A DNA stretch of 64,000 nucleotides from Hymenobacter sp. BT18 (GTDB lineage: Bacteria; Bacteroidota; Bacteroidia; Cytophagales; Hymenobacteraceae): the NCBI RefSeq assembly GCF_012273015.1, contig NZ_CP050954.1:2334001-2398000 (forward strand), written 5' to 3'. Shown here in pieces: positions 6,766-15,627 of the stretch. Below the pieces are notes generated by a model. That model was not told where the DNA came from. It saw only the letters and a list, made by a program, of their open reading frames with translations, and searched no databases. The position numbers and the translations under genes were made by a program. Numbering within the stretch: the stretch's first letter is position 1; every line of letters starts with the position of its first letter.

Positions 6766-9570
6766 TTGCTTTCCTACCTGCGTTTCTACTCACTGCTCGC
6801 CGTTGGCTTGGCTCTTTTTGCCGGCTGCACGCATCAGCCGACGCCAGCCTACCGCATTGGTTTCTCCCAGTGCAGTATGAGCGGACCGTGGCGGCAGGCC
6901 ATGCTGGCCGGCATGGAGCGGGAGCTGAGCTTTCATCCCGAGGTCCAGCTGCACATGCTGGATGCCCACGACAACAGCCGCGTGCAGCAGCAGCAGATTC
7001 GGGAATTGCTCCACGATGGAGTTGACCTGCTGATTGTGTCACCCTACGAAGCCGAGCCCGTCACACCCGCGGTGGAGGAGGCCATTGCCCAGGGCGTGCC
7101 CGTGGTGTTACTTGACCGGCGCACGGCCTCGCCCCAGTACTCAGCCTATGTGGGCGGCGACAACTTAGAAGTAGGCGAAACGGCCGCCCGCTACGCCGCT
7201 CGCCTACTGCAGCAGCACGGCTACGTAGCGGAGGTGATGGGCACCCCCGGCTCGTCGGCCACGGCCGAGCGGCACCAGGGCTTTGCGCAGGGCCTGCGCC
7301 GTTACCCGGGCATCCGCTCGGTGGGGCAGGTGACGGGCGACTGGAAGGAAAAGACGCTGAAGCCGGCCTTAACGAAGCTGCTGCAGGCCCACCCCGAAGT
7401 AACCGTCATCTTCGCCCACAACGATGCCATGGGCCGGGGCGCCCACGAAGTATGCCAGCAGCTGGGCCGGGCCGGGCAGGTAAAGGTTATTGGCGTAGAT
7501 GGCTTGTCGGGCGCCGGCGAAGGCATCGACCTGGTGCAGCGCGGGGTGCTGGAGGCCTCGGTGCTTTACTCACCTGGGGGGGAGGAAGCCATGCGTACGG
7601 CCCTGAGCATTCTGCGCAAGCAGCCCTACAAGCGCGAAAACACACTGGGCACCATCGTCATCGACTCGACCAACGTGCGCACCCTGCAACAGCAGACCGA
7701 CAAGATGGTGAGCCAACAGGCAGATATTCTGCGGCAGCAGGGTCTGCTGCAGTCCCTGCGCGCCACGTATGCCAGCCAGCGCACGGTACTCTACGGGCTG
7801 ATGGTGTCCTTGCTGGGCGCCATTGTGCTGGGTGGCGTGGCCTGGCAGTCGGCGCGAAAAAACCGCCTGATTAATCAGAAGCTGGCTATTCAGAATGCGG
7901 AAATTGACGCCATCAACCACCAGCTGGTCAGCCAGAATGAGGAAATAAGCCAGCAGCGCAACCAGCTGGAGGCCATGGCGTCCCAGGCCCGCGCCGATAC
8001 CGAAGCCAAGCTGCGCTTCTTCACCAACTTCTCCCACGAGCTGCGCACCCCCCTCACCCTCATTCTGGGCCCGGTGGAGGAGCTGCTCACCAGCTCGCCC
8101 GACCTGACCACGGCCCAGCGCCACGACTTGGGCCTGGTGCGCCGCAATACCCAGCGCCTGCTCCAGCTCGTCAACCAGCTGCTGGACTTCCGTAAGATTG
8201 AAGTCGGGAAGATGACGGTGCGCGCGACGGAAGGCGACTTGGTGGCCTTTGTGCGCGAAATCGTGGATGCCTTTGAAAAGCCGGCCCGGCTACGCGGCGT
8301 GCAGCTGCGCTTTCTGGCCGCCGAGCCGGTGCTCCGGGGGTGGTTTGATGGCAATATTCTGGATAAGGTGTTTTTCAACCTGCTATCGAACGCCCTGAAG
8401 TTTACTCCCGACCAGGGCCAGATTACCATCAGCCTGCAAGCCAGCCCCGATGGGCAAAACCTGCGGGTGAGCGTGGCCGACACGGGCCGGGGCATCAGCG
8501 ACCAGGACCGCGCCCACATCTTCGAGTGGTTTTACCAGGGCGACCAGGGCGCCGTGGCCAAGGGCTCGGGCATGGGCCTGGCTCTGGCCCAGGGGCTTAC
8601 CCGCCTGCATCAGGGGCAGCTCACCTTCAGCAGCCGCCCCGGGCAGGGCAGCACCTTCGTGGTGACAATCCCGCGCGAGCTGCCCCCCGACTTACGCTCC
8701 GCCGAGCCGGCCACAACCACCGTGTTTGCCCTGGATGAGCCCGAGCCGCTGCCGGACCTGGCCGAGCCGGAACGCGAACCTGCAGGCCTCGAAACGGGCA
8801 GTGAAACGCTGGTGCTGGTAATTGAGGACAACGCGGAGGTAAATAACTTTTTGGCCCGGAAGCTGCGCACCGACTTTCGGGTGCAAACCGCCACCGACGG
8901 GCACACCGGCTTCCGCATGGCCACCGACCTGATTCCCGACTTAGTGGTGTGCGACGTGATGATGCCCGGCCTCAGCGGGCTGGAAGTGGTGGCCAAGCTC
9001 AAGGAAGACTGGCGCACCTCCCACATCCCGGTGGTGCTGCTCACGGCCCGCAACGCGCCCGAGCAGCAGGTGGAGGGCGTGCAGGCCGGCGCCGACCTCT
9101 ACCTGACCAAGCCGTTCAACCCAGCCTTCCTGCTGGAAAGCGTGCGGACGCTACTGGCCAACCGCAGCCGCCAGCGGGAGCATTTCCGGCGGGAGCTGAG
9201 CGTAGACGTAGCCACGGTCCCCGCCTCCAACCCCGAACAAAAGTTCCTGGCCGACCTCACGGCCATTGTGGAAGCCAACCTTACGAAAACCAACCTGAGC
9301 GTAGAGGACATTGCCCGGAGCCTGGGCATCTCGCGCATGCAGCTTTACCGCAAGGTAAAAGCGGTGCTGGGCACGGGCGTCACCGACTTTATCCAGGGCC
9401 TGCGCCTGACCAAAGCCCGCGAACTGCTGCTCGATGACACGCTTACCATCACCGATGTGGCCTACGAGCTGGGCTTTTCCTCCCCTTCCTATTTTTCTAC
9501 TTCCTTCAAGACGCGCTACCAGATTTCTCCTACTGAGTTTCGTGCGCTACATATCACTCCGCACGCCTGA
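6766..9570 (+). CDS. Hybrid two-component sensor/AraC regulator (HTCS)
   Basis: A one-protein sensor and transcription factor of 934 aa, probably controlling the adjacent PUL. TTG start; residues 1-21 form a hydrophobic signal with lipobox-like LFAGC. Residues about 30-310 are a periplasmic sugar-binding domain of the LacI/RbsB type (IGFSQCSMSGPW, NDAMGRGAH). A membrane helix follows at about 345-365 and a coiled coil. The HisKA domain carries H424 in FSHELRTPL. An HATPase domain has GRGISDQDR and GSGMGLALAQGL. The receiver has phospho-acceptor D730 (CDVMMPG), and an AraC HTH occupies about 825-930. Sensors with a periplasmic-binding-protein input instead of a beta-propeller resemble the B. 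thetaiotaomicron fructan regulator BT1754, so the inducer may be a monosaccharide or small oligosaccharide. Confidence 0.95.
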   Translation: MLSYLRFYSLLAVGLALFAGCTHQPTPAYRIGFSQCSMSGPWRQAMLAGMERELSFHPEVQLHMLDAHDNSRVQQQQIRELLHDGVDLLIVSPYEAEPVTPAVEEAIAQGVPVVLLDRRTASPQYSAYVGGDNLEVGETAARYAARLLQQHGYVAEVMGTPGSSATAERHQGFAQGLRRYPGIRSVGQVTGDWKEKTLKPALTKLLQAHPEVTVIFAHNDAMGRGAHEVCQQLGRAGQVKVIGVDGLSGAGEGIDLVQRGVLEASVLYSPGGEEAMRTALSILRKQPYKRENTLGTIVIDSTNVRTLQQQTDKMVSQQADILRQQGLLQSLRATYASQRTVLYGLMVSLLGAIVLGGVAWQSARKNRLINQKLAIQNAEIDAINHQLVSQNEEISQQRNQLEAMASQARADTEAKLRFFTNFSHELRTPLTLILGPVEELLTSSPDLTTAQRHDLGLVRRNTQRLLQLVNQLLDFRKIEVGKMTVRATEGDLVAFVREIVDAFEKPARLRGVQLRFLAAEPVLRGWFDGNILDKVFFNLLSNALKFTPDQGQITISLQASPDGQNLRVSVADTGRGISDQDRAHIFEWFYQGDQGAVAKGSGMGLALAQGLTRLHQGQLTFSSRPGQGSTFVVTIPRELPPDLRSAEPATTTVFALDEPEPLPDLAEPEREPAGLETGSETLVLVIEDNAEVNNFLARKLRTDFRVQTATDGHTGFRMATDLIPDLVVCDVMMPGLSGLEVVAKLKEDWRTSHIPVVLLTARNAPEQQVEGVQAGADLYLTKPFNPAFLLESVRTLLANRSRQREHFRRELSVDVATVPASNPEQKFLADLTAIVEANLTKTNLSVEDIARSLGISRMQLYRKVKAVLGTGVTDFIQGLRLTKARELLLDDTLTITDVAYELGFSSPSYFSTSFKTRYQISPTEFRALHITPHA

Positions 9571-9599
9571 AACATTCTCTAAAGCGCGGTAATAAAATC

Positions 9600-9632
9600 A
9601 AAACCGAGTCTGAAAACAGGCTCGGTTTTTTG
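9600..9632 (+). terminator. Terminator of the HTCS gene
   Basis: AAACCGAG and CTCGGTTT form the base of a hairpin with an inner CTG/CAG, followed by a T-rich run. It uncouples the regulator from the downstream kinase-like and SusC genes. Confidence 0.85.
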
Positions 9633-9752
9633 TTTTTAACTACACTGTATATCAATGCATTAGCAAAATATTAACCCTTGAACGCATTTTGAAATAAATG
9701 AGCAAGCCGTCGGTAGGCCAGCCGGTGACATTTGTGCAAAACACTGACTGTC

Positions 9753-10664
9753 ATGCACACCGCTGCGCCCATCGTCTGCTTTGGAGAAATGCTCTGGGAC
9801 GTGCTGCCTACCGGCAAGCAACCTGGCGGCACGCCCTTCAAGGTGGCCGTGCACCTGCAGCAGCTGGGCCAGGAGGTGCGGCTCATCAGCCGCGTAGGAG
9901 ATGATGAGTTGGGCCAAGAACTGCTGGCGTATAGTGCCGCCCAGGGCCTCGACTGCAGCCTCGTGCAGCAAAGCGAAACCCACCTCACCGGCGTGGTGAA
10001 AGCCACCATCCGAGCCGGCCAGGCAGTGACGCACACGATCCTGAATCCGGTAGCCTGGGACTACATCCGGCACACCGACGCGCTGCGCGCAATCGTTTCC
10101 GGAGCAGCCATGCTCGTGTATGGCTCGCTGGCTACCCGTAGCGCCCTCAGCCGCGAAACGCTGTACCGCCTGTTGCAGGTGGCTTCCTTTAAGGTGTTTG
10201 ACGTGAACCTGCGCGCCCCGCACTATACCTGGGCGGGCGTGAAGTACCTGCTTCGCCAGGCCGATCTGGTGAAGCTAACCCAGCCCGAGCTGACGGAGAT
10301 GATGCGCTGGCTTGGTCAGCCCGCCGACGAAGAAACAGCCCTGCCGTGGTTAGCTCAGCAATTTAGCCTGCAGGCCGTGTGCCTTACCAAAAATCGGCAT
10401 GGTGCCGCGCTCTGGACCGGTAATCAGCTGTTTACGCACCCAGGCTTTGCCGTGGCAGGGCCGGGTACCAGCGAAAGCGCCGCTGCTTTTCTGGCGGCCC
10501 TGCTGGCCGGCTGGCAAGCGCGCCAGCCCCCGGCCGATTCCTTGCGGCGCGCCTGTGCGGCCGGCGCGCTGGCAGCCACGCCACAGCCGGCCCAACCCGA
10601 CCTAAGTGCCCTGCTCACTTACCGTGCCCCCTTCATCTGCTACACACCTAGTCCCGGCCGGTAG
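9753..10664 (+). CDS. PfkB-family kinase homologue with degenerate active site
   Basis: A 303-aa relative of fructokinases. The start ATG at 9753 (MHTAAPIVCFGEMLWDVLPTG) is preferred over the in-frame TTG at 9732. The fold landmarks are retained: GGTPFKVAVHLQQLG, VGDDELGQELL and FDVNLRAPHYTW. The catalytic signature is not: the TxGAGD segment reads GPGTSESAAAF, with alanine in place of the catalytic base Asp. NxxE is altered (KLTQPEL) and the Asn of the substrate loop is Lys. It may be a non-catalytic regulator or a decaying gene; the frame is intact. It lies 66 nt before susC on the same strand. In fructan PULs a real fructokinase accompanies a similar sensor (family knowledge), so the pair may have been inherited together. 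Confidence 0.8.
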   Translation: MHTAAPIVCFGEMLWDVLPTGKQPGGTPFKVAVHLQQLGQEVRLISRVGDDELGQELLAYSAAQGLDCSLVQQSETHLTGVVKATIRAGQAVTHTILNPVAWDYIRHTDALRAIVSGAAMLVYGSLATRSALSRETLYRLLQVASFKVFDVNLRAPHYTWAGVKYLLRQADLVKLTQPELTEMMRWLGQPADEETALPWLAQQFSLQAVCLTKNRHGAALWTGNQLFTHPGFAVAGPGTSESAAAFLAALLAGWQARQPPADSLRRACAAGALAATPQPAQPDLSALLTYRAPFICYTPSPGR

Positions 10665-10730
10665 CACGCCTGCAGCCAGTGTTCCCGGCCACTTTCCCTC
10701 ACCAATTCTTTCCCTTTCATCCCGTTTCCC

Positions 10731-13700
10731 ATGCCGTCTCCTTTACAATTTCCACACGGCCGGTGGCCTCGCCCCAGAAGGCTGTTTACGCCTACGCTAG
10801 CGCTGAGCGGCGTGCTGCTGTCGGGCTTGGCCTTTGCGCACCCGGTCAGCCATGCTATTGCCGCCCCTGCTGTTTCGCTGGCCGACTTTTCGCGGAGCCG
10901 CACCGTAGCCAGTGGCTCTATCTCGGGCCGCATAGTTGATGCCAAAGGCGAAGCCCTGCCCGGCGTAACGGTCGTAATAGCGGGTACTACGCTTGGTAGC
11001 GCCACCAACAGCGACGGTACTTTCACGATTCAGAACGTGCCGGCCGGCCCGCAAACGTTGGTTATTTCATCGGTAGGCTTTACCACGCAACGCATTCCCG
11101 TAACGGTAACCGATGGGCAGGTAACTCAGGTAGCCAGCACCACCCTCGAAGAGAACCTGCAGGCGCTGAGTGAAGTAGTGGTAGTGGGCTACGGCACCCA
11201 AACCCGCCAGGAACTGACGACCTCCGTGGCCTCGGTGGGCGCCAAGCAGATTGAGCGTCAGCCCGTAGCTGGCTTCGACCAGGCGCTGCAGGGCCAGGCT
11301 CCCGGCGTGCAGGTGACCTCCCCTACCGGTGCTCCCGGCTCGGGTATCAACGTGCAGATTCGGGGCAACAACTCCATTCAGCTGTCGAACTCCCCGCTCT
11401 ACGTAATTGACGGGGTGCCTGTGCTGCCTACCTACGACCGGGAGCTTAGCATTGGCAACCAGAAGCCCAATCCACTTAACACCCTAAATCCCAACGACAT
11501 CGAGAGCATCGATGTATTGAAGGACGGGGCCGCCGCCGCTATTTACGGCCTGCGGGCGTCCAACGGCGTAGTGGTAATTACCACCAAGCGCGGCAAAGTG
11601 GGCAAGCCCCAGGTAGGCTTTAGCGCCTACTACGGCAAGCAGCAGCTGCGCAAAAAGCTGGATTTGCTGAACTCCCAGCAGTTTGCCACCCTCTACAACG
11701 AGATGCTGGTGAACAACGGCGAAGCGCCTTACTTCAACGCTCAGAATACCCCCGACTTCACCACCGACTGGCAGGATGAGGTGTACCGCTCGGCCGCTAT
11801 CCAGAACTACCAGCTGAACGTGAGTGGCGGCACTGATAAGACGCGCTACTACGTTTCGGGCGGCTATTTCAAGCAGGATGGCATCATTCTGAACTCCGGA
11901 TTTGACCGCTACAACTTCAAGCTGAATCTTGATCAGCAAGCCAGCAATCGTTTCCGGTTGGGCACCAACCTCAACCTGAGCCGCACGCACAACAACGGCA
12001 GCGTGCGCAGTGAAATGGCCTTGGGCAACTCCGGCACCGTACTCGGTACGCTGGCCCAGATTCCGACCATTCCGGTACGCGACGCCAACGGCGTGTACGC
12101 TACGAACCCCTTGTCCTTCTCCGACAACCCGGTTGGGAACCTGCTCGAAACCCGCAACAACGCCATTACCTACCAGGCTGTGGGCAACGTGTACGGGGAA
12201 CTGGACATTCTGCAGAACCTGAAGTTCCGCTCCTCGCTGGGCATTGACTTCCGCTCCCAGCTCGAAAACGAGTTCATCACCCGCGAGTATCCCGGTACCT
12301 CCCGCTCCGACCCGTCCCAGCGCGGCAGCGCCCGCACCGGCACCACCCAGCAAAGCATCTGGCTGCTGGAAAACACACTGACGTACAACCCCGACCTCGG
12401 CGAGCGAAACAACCTGACGCTGCTGGCCGGCCAGTCAGTGCAGGAGTCGAACCGCTTTGCTTCCAACGCTTCTACCCGCTACTTCGCCTCCAACGCCGCG
12501 CCTTACCTGCCCGGCGGCTCGGAGCGCACCGGGGCCAGCAGCTACGAGGAAGAGTGGGGCTTGGTGAGCTACTTTGCCCGCGCCATTTACAACTACGATG
12601 AGCGGTACCTGGCCACGCTGAGCTTCCGGGCCGACGGCACCAGCCGCTTCGAAGACCACTTCGGCTACTTCCCCGCCGTGGGCCTGGGCTGGCGTATTTC
12701 CAAGGAGTCGTTCTTCCCGCAGGGCGGAAAAGTCTCGGACCTGAAGCTGCGCGGCAGCTTTGGCGCCGTTGGCAACCAGGAGTACCCGCCCTACGACCGG
12801 TTCAGCACCTACAGCACCGGCTACAACTACCAGGGCGCGGGGTCTACCATTGTGGGCGGCATCGGGCCGAACCGCATCGGCAACCTGGCGCTAAAATGGG
12901 AAACCACTTACCAGTACAACGCCGGCCTCGACTTGGGCTTGTTTGCTGACCGCGTGGTGCTGAACGTGGATGCCTACCAGAAGCGCACGCATGATTTGCT
13001 CACCAGAGTCCCATTGGCCTTAAGTACAGGAGCCCAGGTACTGGATATTATTCAAAACGTAGGTGAAGTAGAAAACAAAGGCTTGGAGTTTGGCCTGAAC
13101 ACGACGAACGTGAATGGCAGTGACGGCGCCTTCAGCTGGAACACCAACTTCAACATATCAATGAACCGCAACAAGGTGCTTGACCTGGGCACGCAAATCA
13201 ATGCCGATGGCGTAGAAGTTGCGCGCGAAATCATCAACGGTTCCAGCATCACGCAGGTGGGCGCGCCCTTGGGCTCGTTCTACGGGCACCGGGTGCAGGG
13301 CATCTTCCAGTCGGATGCGGAAGTGGCTGAAGCGCCTACGCAAAACAACGCCAAGGCCGGGGACATACGCTTTGTGGACACCAACGGCGACGGCAAAATC
13401 ACCGATGATGACCGCGTCATCATCGGCAACCCTAACCCCAAGGCTATTGCGGGCATCACCAACAACTTCGCCTTCAAAGGTCTGGAGCTAAGCGTATTCT
13501 TCCAGGGCTCCTTCGGCAACGACATCTACAACCAGAACCGCCAGACCCTGGAGGGCATGGCCGGCCCGGTCAACCAGACCACAGCGGTACTGAACCACTG
13601 GACGGAAACCAACCGCGACGCCGACCTTCCCCGCGCCGTTTTCAGCGACCCGAACCAGAACAACCGCTTCTCCACCCGCTTCGTGGAAGATGGCACCTAT

Positions 13701-13937
13701 GTGCGCCTCAAGAACCTGACGCTGGCCTACAACCTGCCGACCAGCCTGATTGAGAAGGCCAAGTTCAGCGGCCTGCGCCTGTACGTGACGGGCCAGAACC
13801 TGCTTACCTGGACCGACTACTCGGGCTACGACCCGGAGGTTAGCGCCGACCCGTTCTCGTCCACCGGCTTTGGCCGCGACTTTGGGGTGTATCCGCAGGC
13901 CCGCACCTACACCGTAGGCCTCAACGCCACTTTCTAA
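10731..13937 (+). CDS. SusC/RagA-type TonB-dependent outer membrane transporter
   Basis: Outer membrane importer of oligosaccharides, 1068 aa, standard length. After a basic N-terminus and signal peptide comes a carboxypeptidase-D-regulatory-like domain (about residues 62-145, ISGRIVDAKGEALPGVTV). The plug follows with EVVVVGYGTQTRQELTTSV and QALQGQAPGVQV...RGNNSIQLSNSPLYVIDGVP. A long beta-barrel ends in TYTVGLNATF with the C-terminal aromatic residue. The SusD gene starts 12 nt downstream, so the two form the usual pair. Energy would come from TonB/ExbBD encoded elsewhere. The substrate is inferred only from the neighbouring GH30 genes. Confidence 0.97.
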   Translation: MPSPLQFPHGRWPRPRRLFTPTLALSGVLLSGLAFAHPVSHAIAAPAVSLADFSRSRTVASGSISGRIVDAKGEALPGVTVVIAGTTLGSATNSDGTFTIQNVPAGPQTLVISSVGFTTQRIPVTVTDGQVTQVASTTLEENLQALSEVVVVGYGTQTRQELTTSVASVGAKQIERQPVAGFDQALQGQAPGVQVTSPTGAPGSGINVQIRGNNSIQLSNSPLYVIDGVPVLPTYDRELSIGNQKPNPLNTLNPNDIESIDVLKDGAAAAIYGLRASNGVVVITTKRGKVGKPQVGFSAYYGKQQLRKKLDLLNSQQFATLYNEMLVNNGEAPYFNAQNTPDFTTDWQDEVYRSAAIQNYQLNVSGGTDKTRYYVSGGYFKQDGIILNSGFDRYNFKLNLDQQASNRFRLGTNLNLSRTHNNGSVRSEMALGNSGTVLGTLAQIPTIPVRDANGVYATNPLSFSDNPVGNLLETRNNAITYQAVGNVYGELDILQNLKFRSSLGIDFRSQLENEFITREYPGTSRSDPSQRGSARTGTTQQSIWLLENTLTYNPDLGERNNLTLLAGQSVQESNRFASNASTRYFASNAAPYLPGGSERTGASSYEEEWGLVSYFARAIYNYDERYLATLSFRADGTSRFEDHFGYFPAVGLGWRISKESFFPQGGKVSDLKLRGSFGAVGNQEYPPYDRFSTYSTGYNYQGAGSTIVGGIGPNRIGNLALKWETTYQYNAGLDLGLFADRVVLNVDAYQKRTHDLLTRVPLALSTGAQVLDIIQNVGEVENKGLEFGLNTTNVNGSDGAFSWNTNFNISMNRNKVLDLGTQINADGVEVAREIINGSSITQVGAPLGSFYGHRVQGIFQSDAEVAEAPTQNNAKAGDIRFVDTNGDGKITDDDRVIIGNPNPKAIAGITNNFAFKGLELSVFFQGSFGNDIYNQNRQTLEGMAGPVNQTTAVLNHWTETNRDADLPRAVFSDPNQNNRFSTRFVEDGTYVRLKNLTLAYNLPTSLIEKAKFSGLRLYVTGQNLLTWTDYSGYDPEVSADPFSSTGFGRDFGVYPQARTYTVGLNATF

Positions 13938-13949
13938 GCTTCCCCTTTC

Positions 13950-15398
13950 ATGAAAAAGATACTGCTTCCCATCTGTGCGGCGCTGGTTTTGCTCGGCAGC
14001 TGCAACGTGCTCGACAAAGAGCCCCTGCCCAGCGTAGCGCCCACCACGTTCTTCCAAACCGCCGACGACGCGGAATCGGCGCTGACGGCTGCCTACGACG
14101 GCCTGCAGAGCACGGGCCTCTACAGCCAGGACCTGATTGTGTTCGGCGAGATGCCCTCCGACAACTGCACCAGCACCAACGGCGACGTAACGCCCCTGGA
14201 AAACTTCACCTGGTCGCCGAACACCAGCCAGGTGTACAACATCTACCGCGACTCCTACCTGGGCATCAACCGCGCCAACGCCGTGATTAAGTATGTGCCC
14301 GGGGTATCGATGCCGGCCGAGCGGCAGGCCCAGATCCTGGGCGAGGCCTACTTCCTGCGGGCGTTGCACTACTTCAACCTGGTGCGGGTGTATGGCGGGG
14401 TGCCGCTGCGCCTGGAGCCCACCGAAACCGGCGACCCGGCCGTTATTGCCCTTCCCCGGGCTTCGGCCGAGCAAGTGTACGCGCAGATTGTAGCCGACCT
14501 CACGCAGGCTGCCAGCCTGACGACTACGGCCAACAACCCGCGCCGCGTTACCAGGGGTGCGGTTAATGCCCTGCTGGCCCAGGTGCACCTGACCCAGCGC
14601 CAGTGGAGCCAGGCGGCTACCGCGGCGAATGCCGCCATCAGCAGCGGCTACACGCTCGTGACGCCCTTCAAGAACCTGTTCCCGGCCGACAACAAGCCCG
14701 AGTCTATTCTGGAAGTGCAGAACTCCGGCACGGCCGATGGCAACAACATCCTGCCCGACCTGCTGCTGCCCGCCCCACCCGCCACGTACTCCTTCCCCAA
14801 GTTCAACATTCCCACCGCGGAGCTGATTACCCTGGCCACGTCGAATGCCAATGACAAGCGCTGGGCCACCATTGGGCCGGTTACGGGTGGCACCGACCAC
14901 GCCAGCTACATTGAAGGCAGCGGCAGCGGCAACGACGCCGGCCCCTTCGTGTACAAGTGGCCCGGCAACCCCGGCGGTTTCAACTCCCCCGACAACACTT
15001 ACATCCTGCGCCTGGGCGAAACCCTGCTCACCTACGCCGAAGCGGCCAACGAGCAGAACGGCCCCTCGGAAGATGTGCTCGGCAAGCTCAACCAGGTGCG
15101 CACCCGCGCCGGTCTGAGCTCCCTCACCATGGCCTCGCCGGAAGCCGCCAGCAAGCAGGCCCTGCGCAACGAAATAGACCTGCAGCGCCGCCTGGAGCTG
15201 GCCTTCGAAGGCTACCGCTGGTTTGACCTGGTGCGCTACGCCCGCCACAACCAGGCCGAAGCCGGCGCCCACGCTACTACGGCCCTCACCGTGATGCAGG
15301 CCAAGCTGGGCAAGAGCGACCCGAACCTGCTGCTGCTGCCCCTGCCCCAGGCGGAAATCAACAACAACCGGCAGGCGCAACAAAACCCGGGGTACTAA
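13950..15398 (+). CDS. SusD/RagB-family glycan-binding lipoprotein
   Basis: A 482-aa surface lipoprotein that acts as the lid of the SusC barrel. The signal peptide ends in a lipobox (LLGSC). The mature part begins NVLDKEPLPSVAPTTFFQTADDAESAL, typical of SusD N-termini. TPR-like helices include LGEAYFLRALHYFNLVRVYGG. The C-terminal region has RRLELAFEGYRWFDLVRY and ends LPLPQAEINNNRQAQQNPGY, both near-universal signatures. It is 12 nt behind susC. Hairpins follow its stop codon and may limit read-through into the enzymes. Confidence 0.97.
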   Translation: MKKILLPICAALVLLGSCNVLDKEPLPSVAPTTFFQTADDAESALTAAYDGLQSTGLYSQDLIVFGEMPSDNCTSTNGDVTPLENFTWSPNTSQVYNIYRDSYLGINRANAVIKYVPGVSMPAERQAQILGEAYFLRALHYFNLVRVYGGVPLRLEPTETGDPAVIALPRASAEQVYAQIVADLTQAASLTTTANNPRRVTRGAVNALLAQVHLTQRQWSQAATAANAAISSGYTLVTPFKNLFPADNKPESILEVQNSGTADGNNILPDLLLPAPPATYSFPKFNIPTAELITLATSNANDKRWATIGPVTGGTDHASYIEGSGSGNDAGPFVYKWPGNPGGFNSPDNTYILRLGETLLTYAEAANEQNGPSEDVLGKLNQVRTRAGLSSLTMASPEAASKQALRNEIDLQRRLELAFEGYRWFDLVRYARHNQAEAGAHATTALTVMQAKLGKSDPNLLLLPLPQAEINNNRQAQQNPGY

Positions 15399-15412
15399 GC
15401 CCCACTTTCTGC

Positions 15413-15438
15413 GCCGGCGGTGCTGCAACACCGCCGGC
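15413..15438 (+). terminator. Hairpin after susD
   Basis: GCCGGCGGTG and CACCGCCGGC form a perfect 10-bp stem with a 6-nt loop, starting 15 nt after the susD stop. A short ATTTTCC follows. It probably acts as an attenuating terminator or mRNA-stabilising hairpin at the end of the susCD transcript. Confidence 0.7.
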
Positions 15439-15487
15439 CTGATTTTCCGCACCAGCCAGGCTGCTCTCAGCCTGCTTGCGGGGAGCC

Positions 15488-15526
15488 AGGGCCGGTTAGC
15501 TAGGTAAGGGGAGCATAACCGGCCCT
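15488..15526 (+). terminator. Second hairpin in the susD-GH30 spacer
   Basis: AGGGCCGGTTA and TAACCGGCCCT form an 11-bp perfect stem around 17 nt. No T-run follows. Together with the first hairpin and a GC-rich CCCGCC/GGCGGG hairpin near 15563-15577, it makes this 229-nt spacer unusually structured. Confidence 0.6.
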
Positions 15527-15627
15527 CGTGCTGCCCGATTTTAATTGCCGCTCTTGGTTAGGCCCGCCCCGGGCGGGGCCGTATCTACGAGCTGCTCATT
15601 TGCTTTTCCCCTTCGCAATCTGTGTTT

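Noticed and set aside
13488..15452. 654-codon open frame on the minus strand across susC/susD
   Set aside because: Antisense shadow of GC-rich genes: no signal, no family motif, composition like a mirror of SusD/SusC codons.
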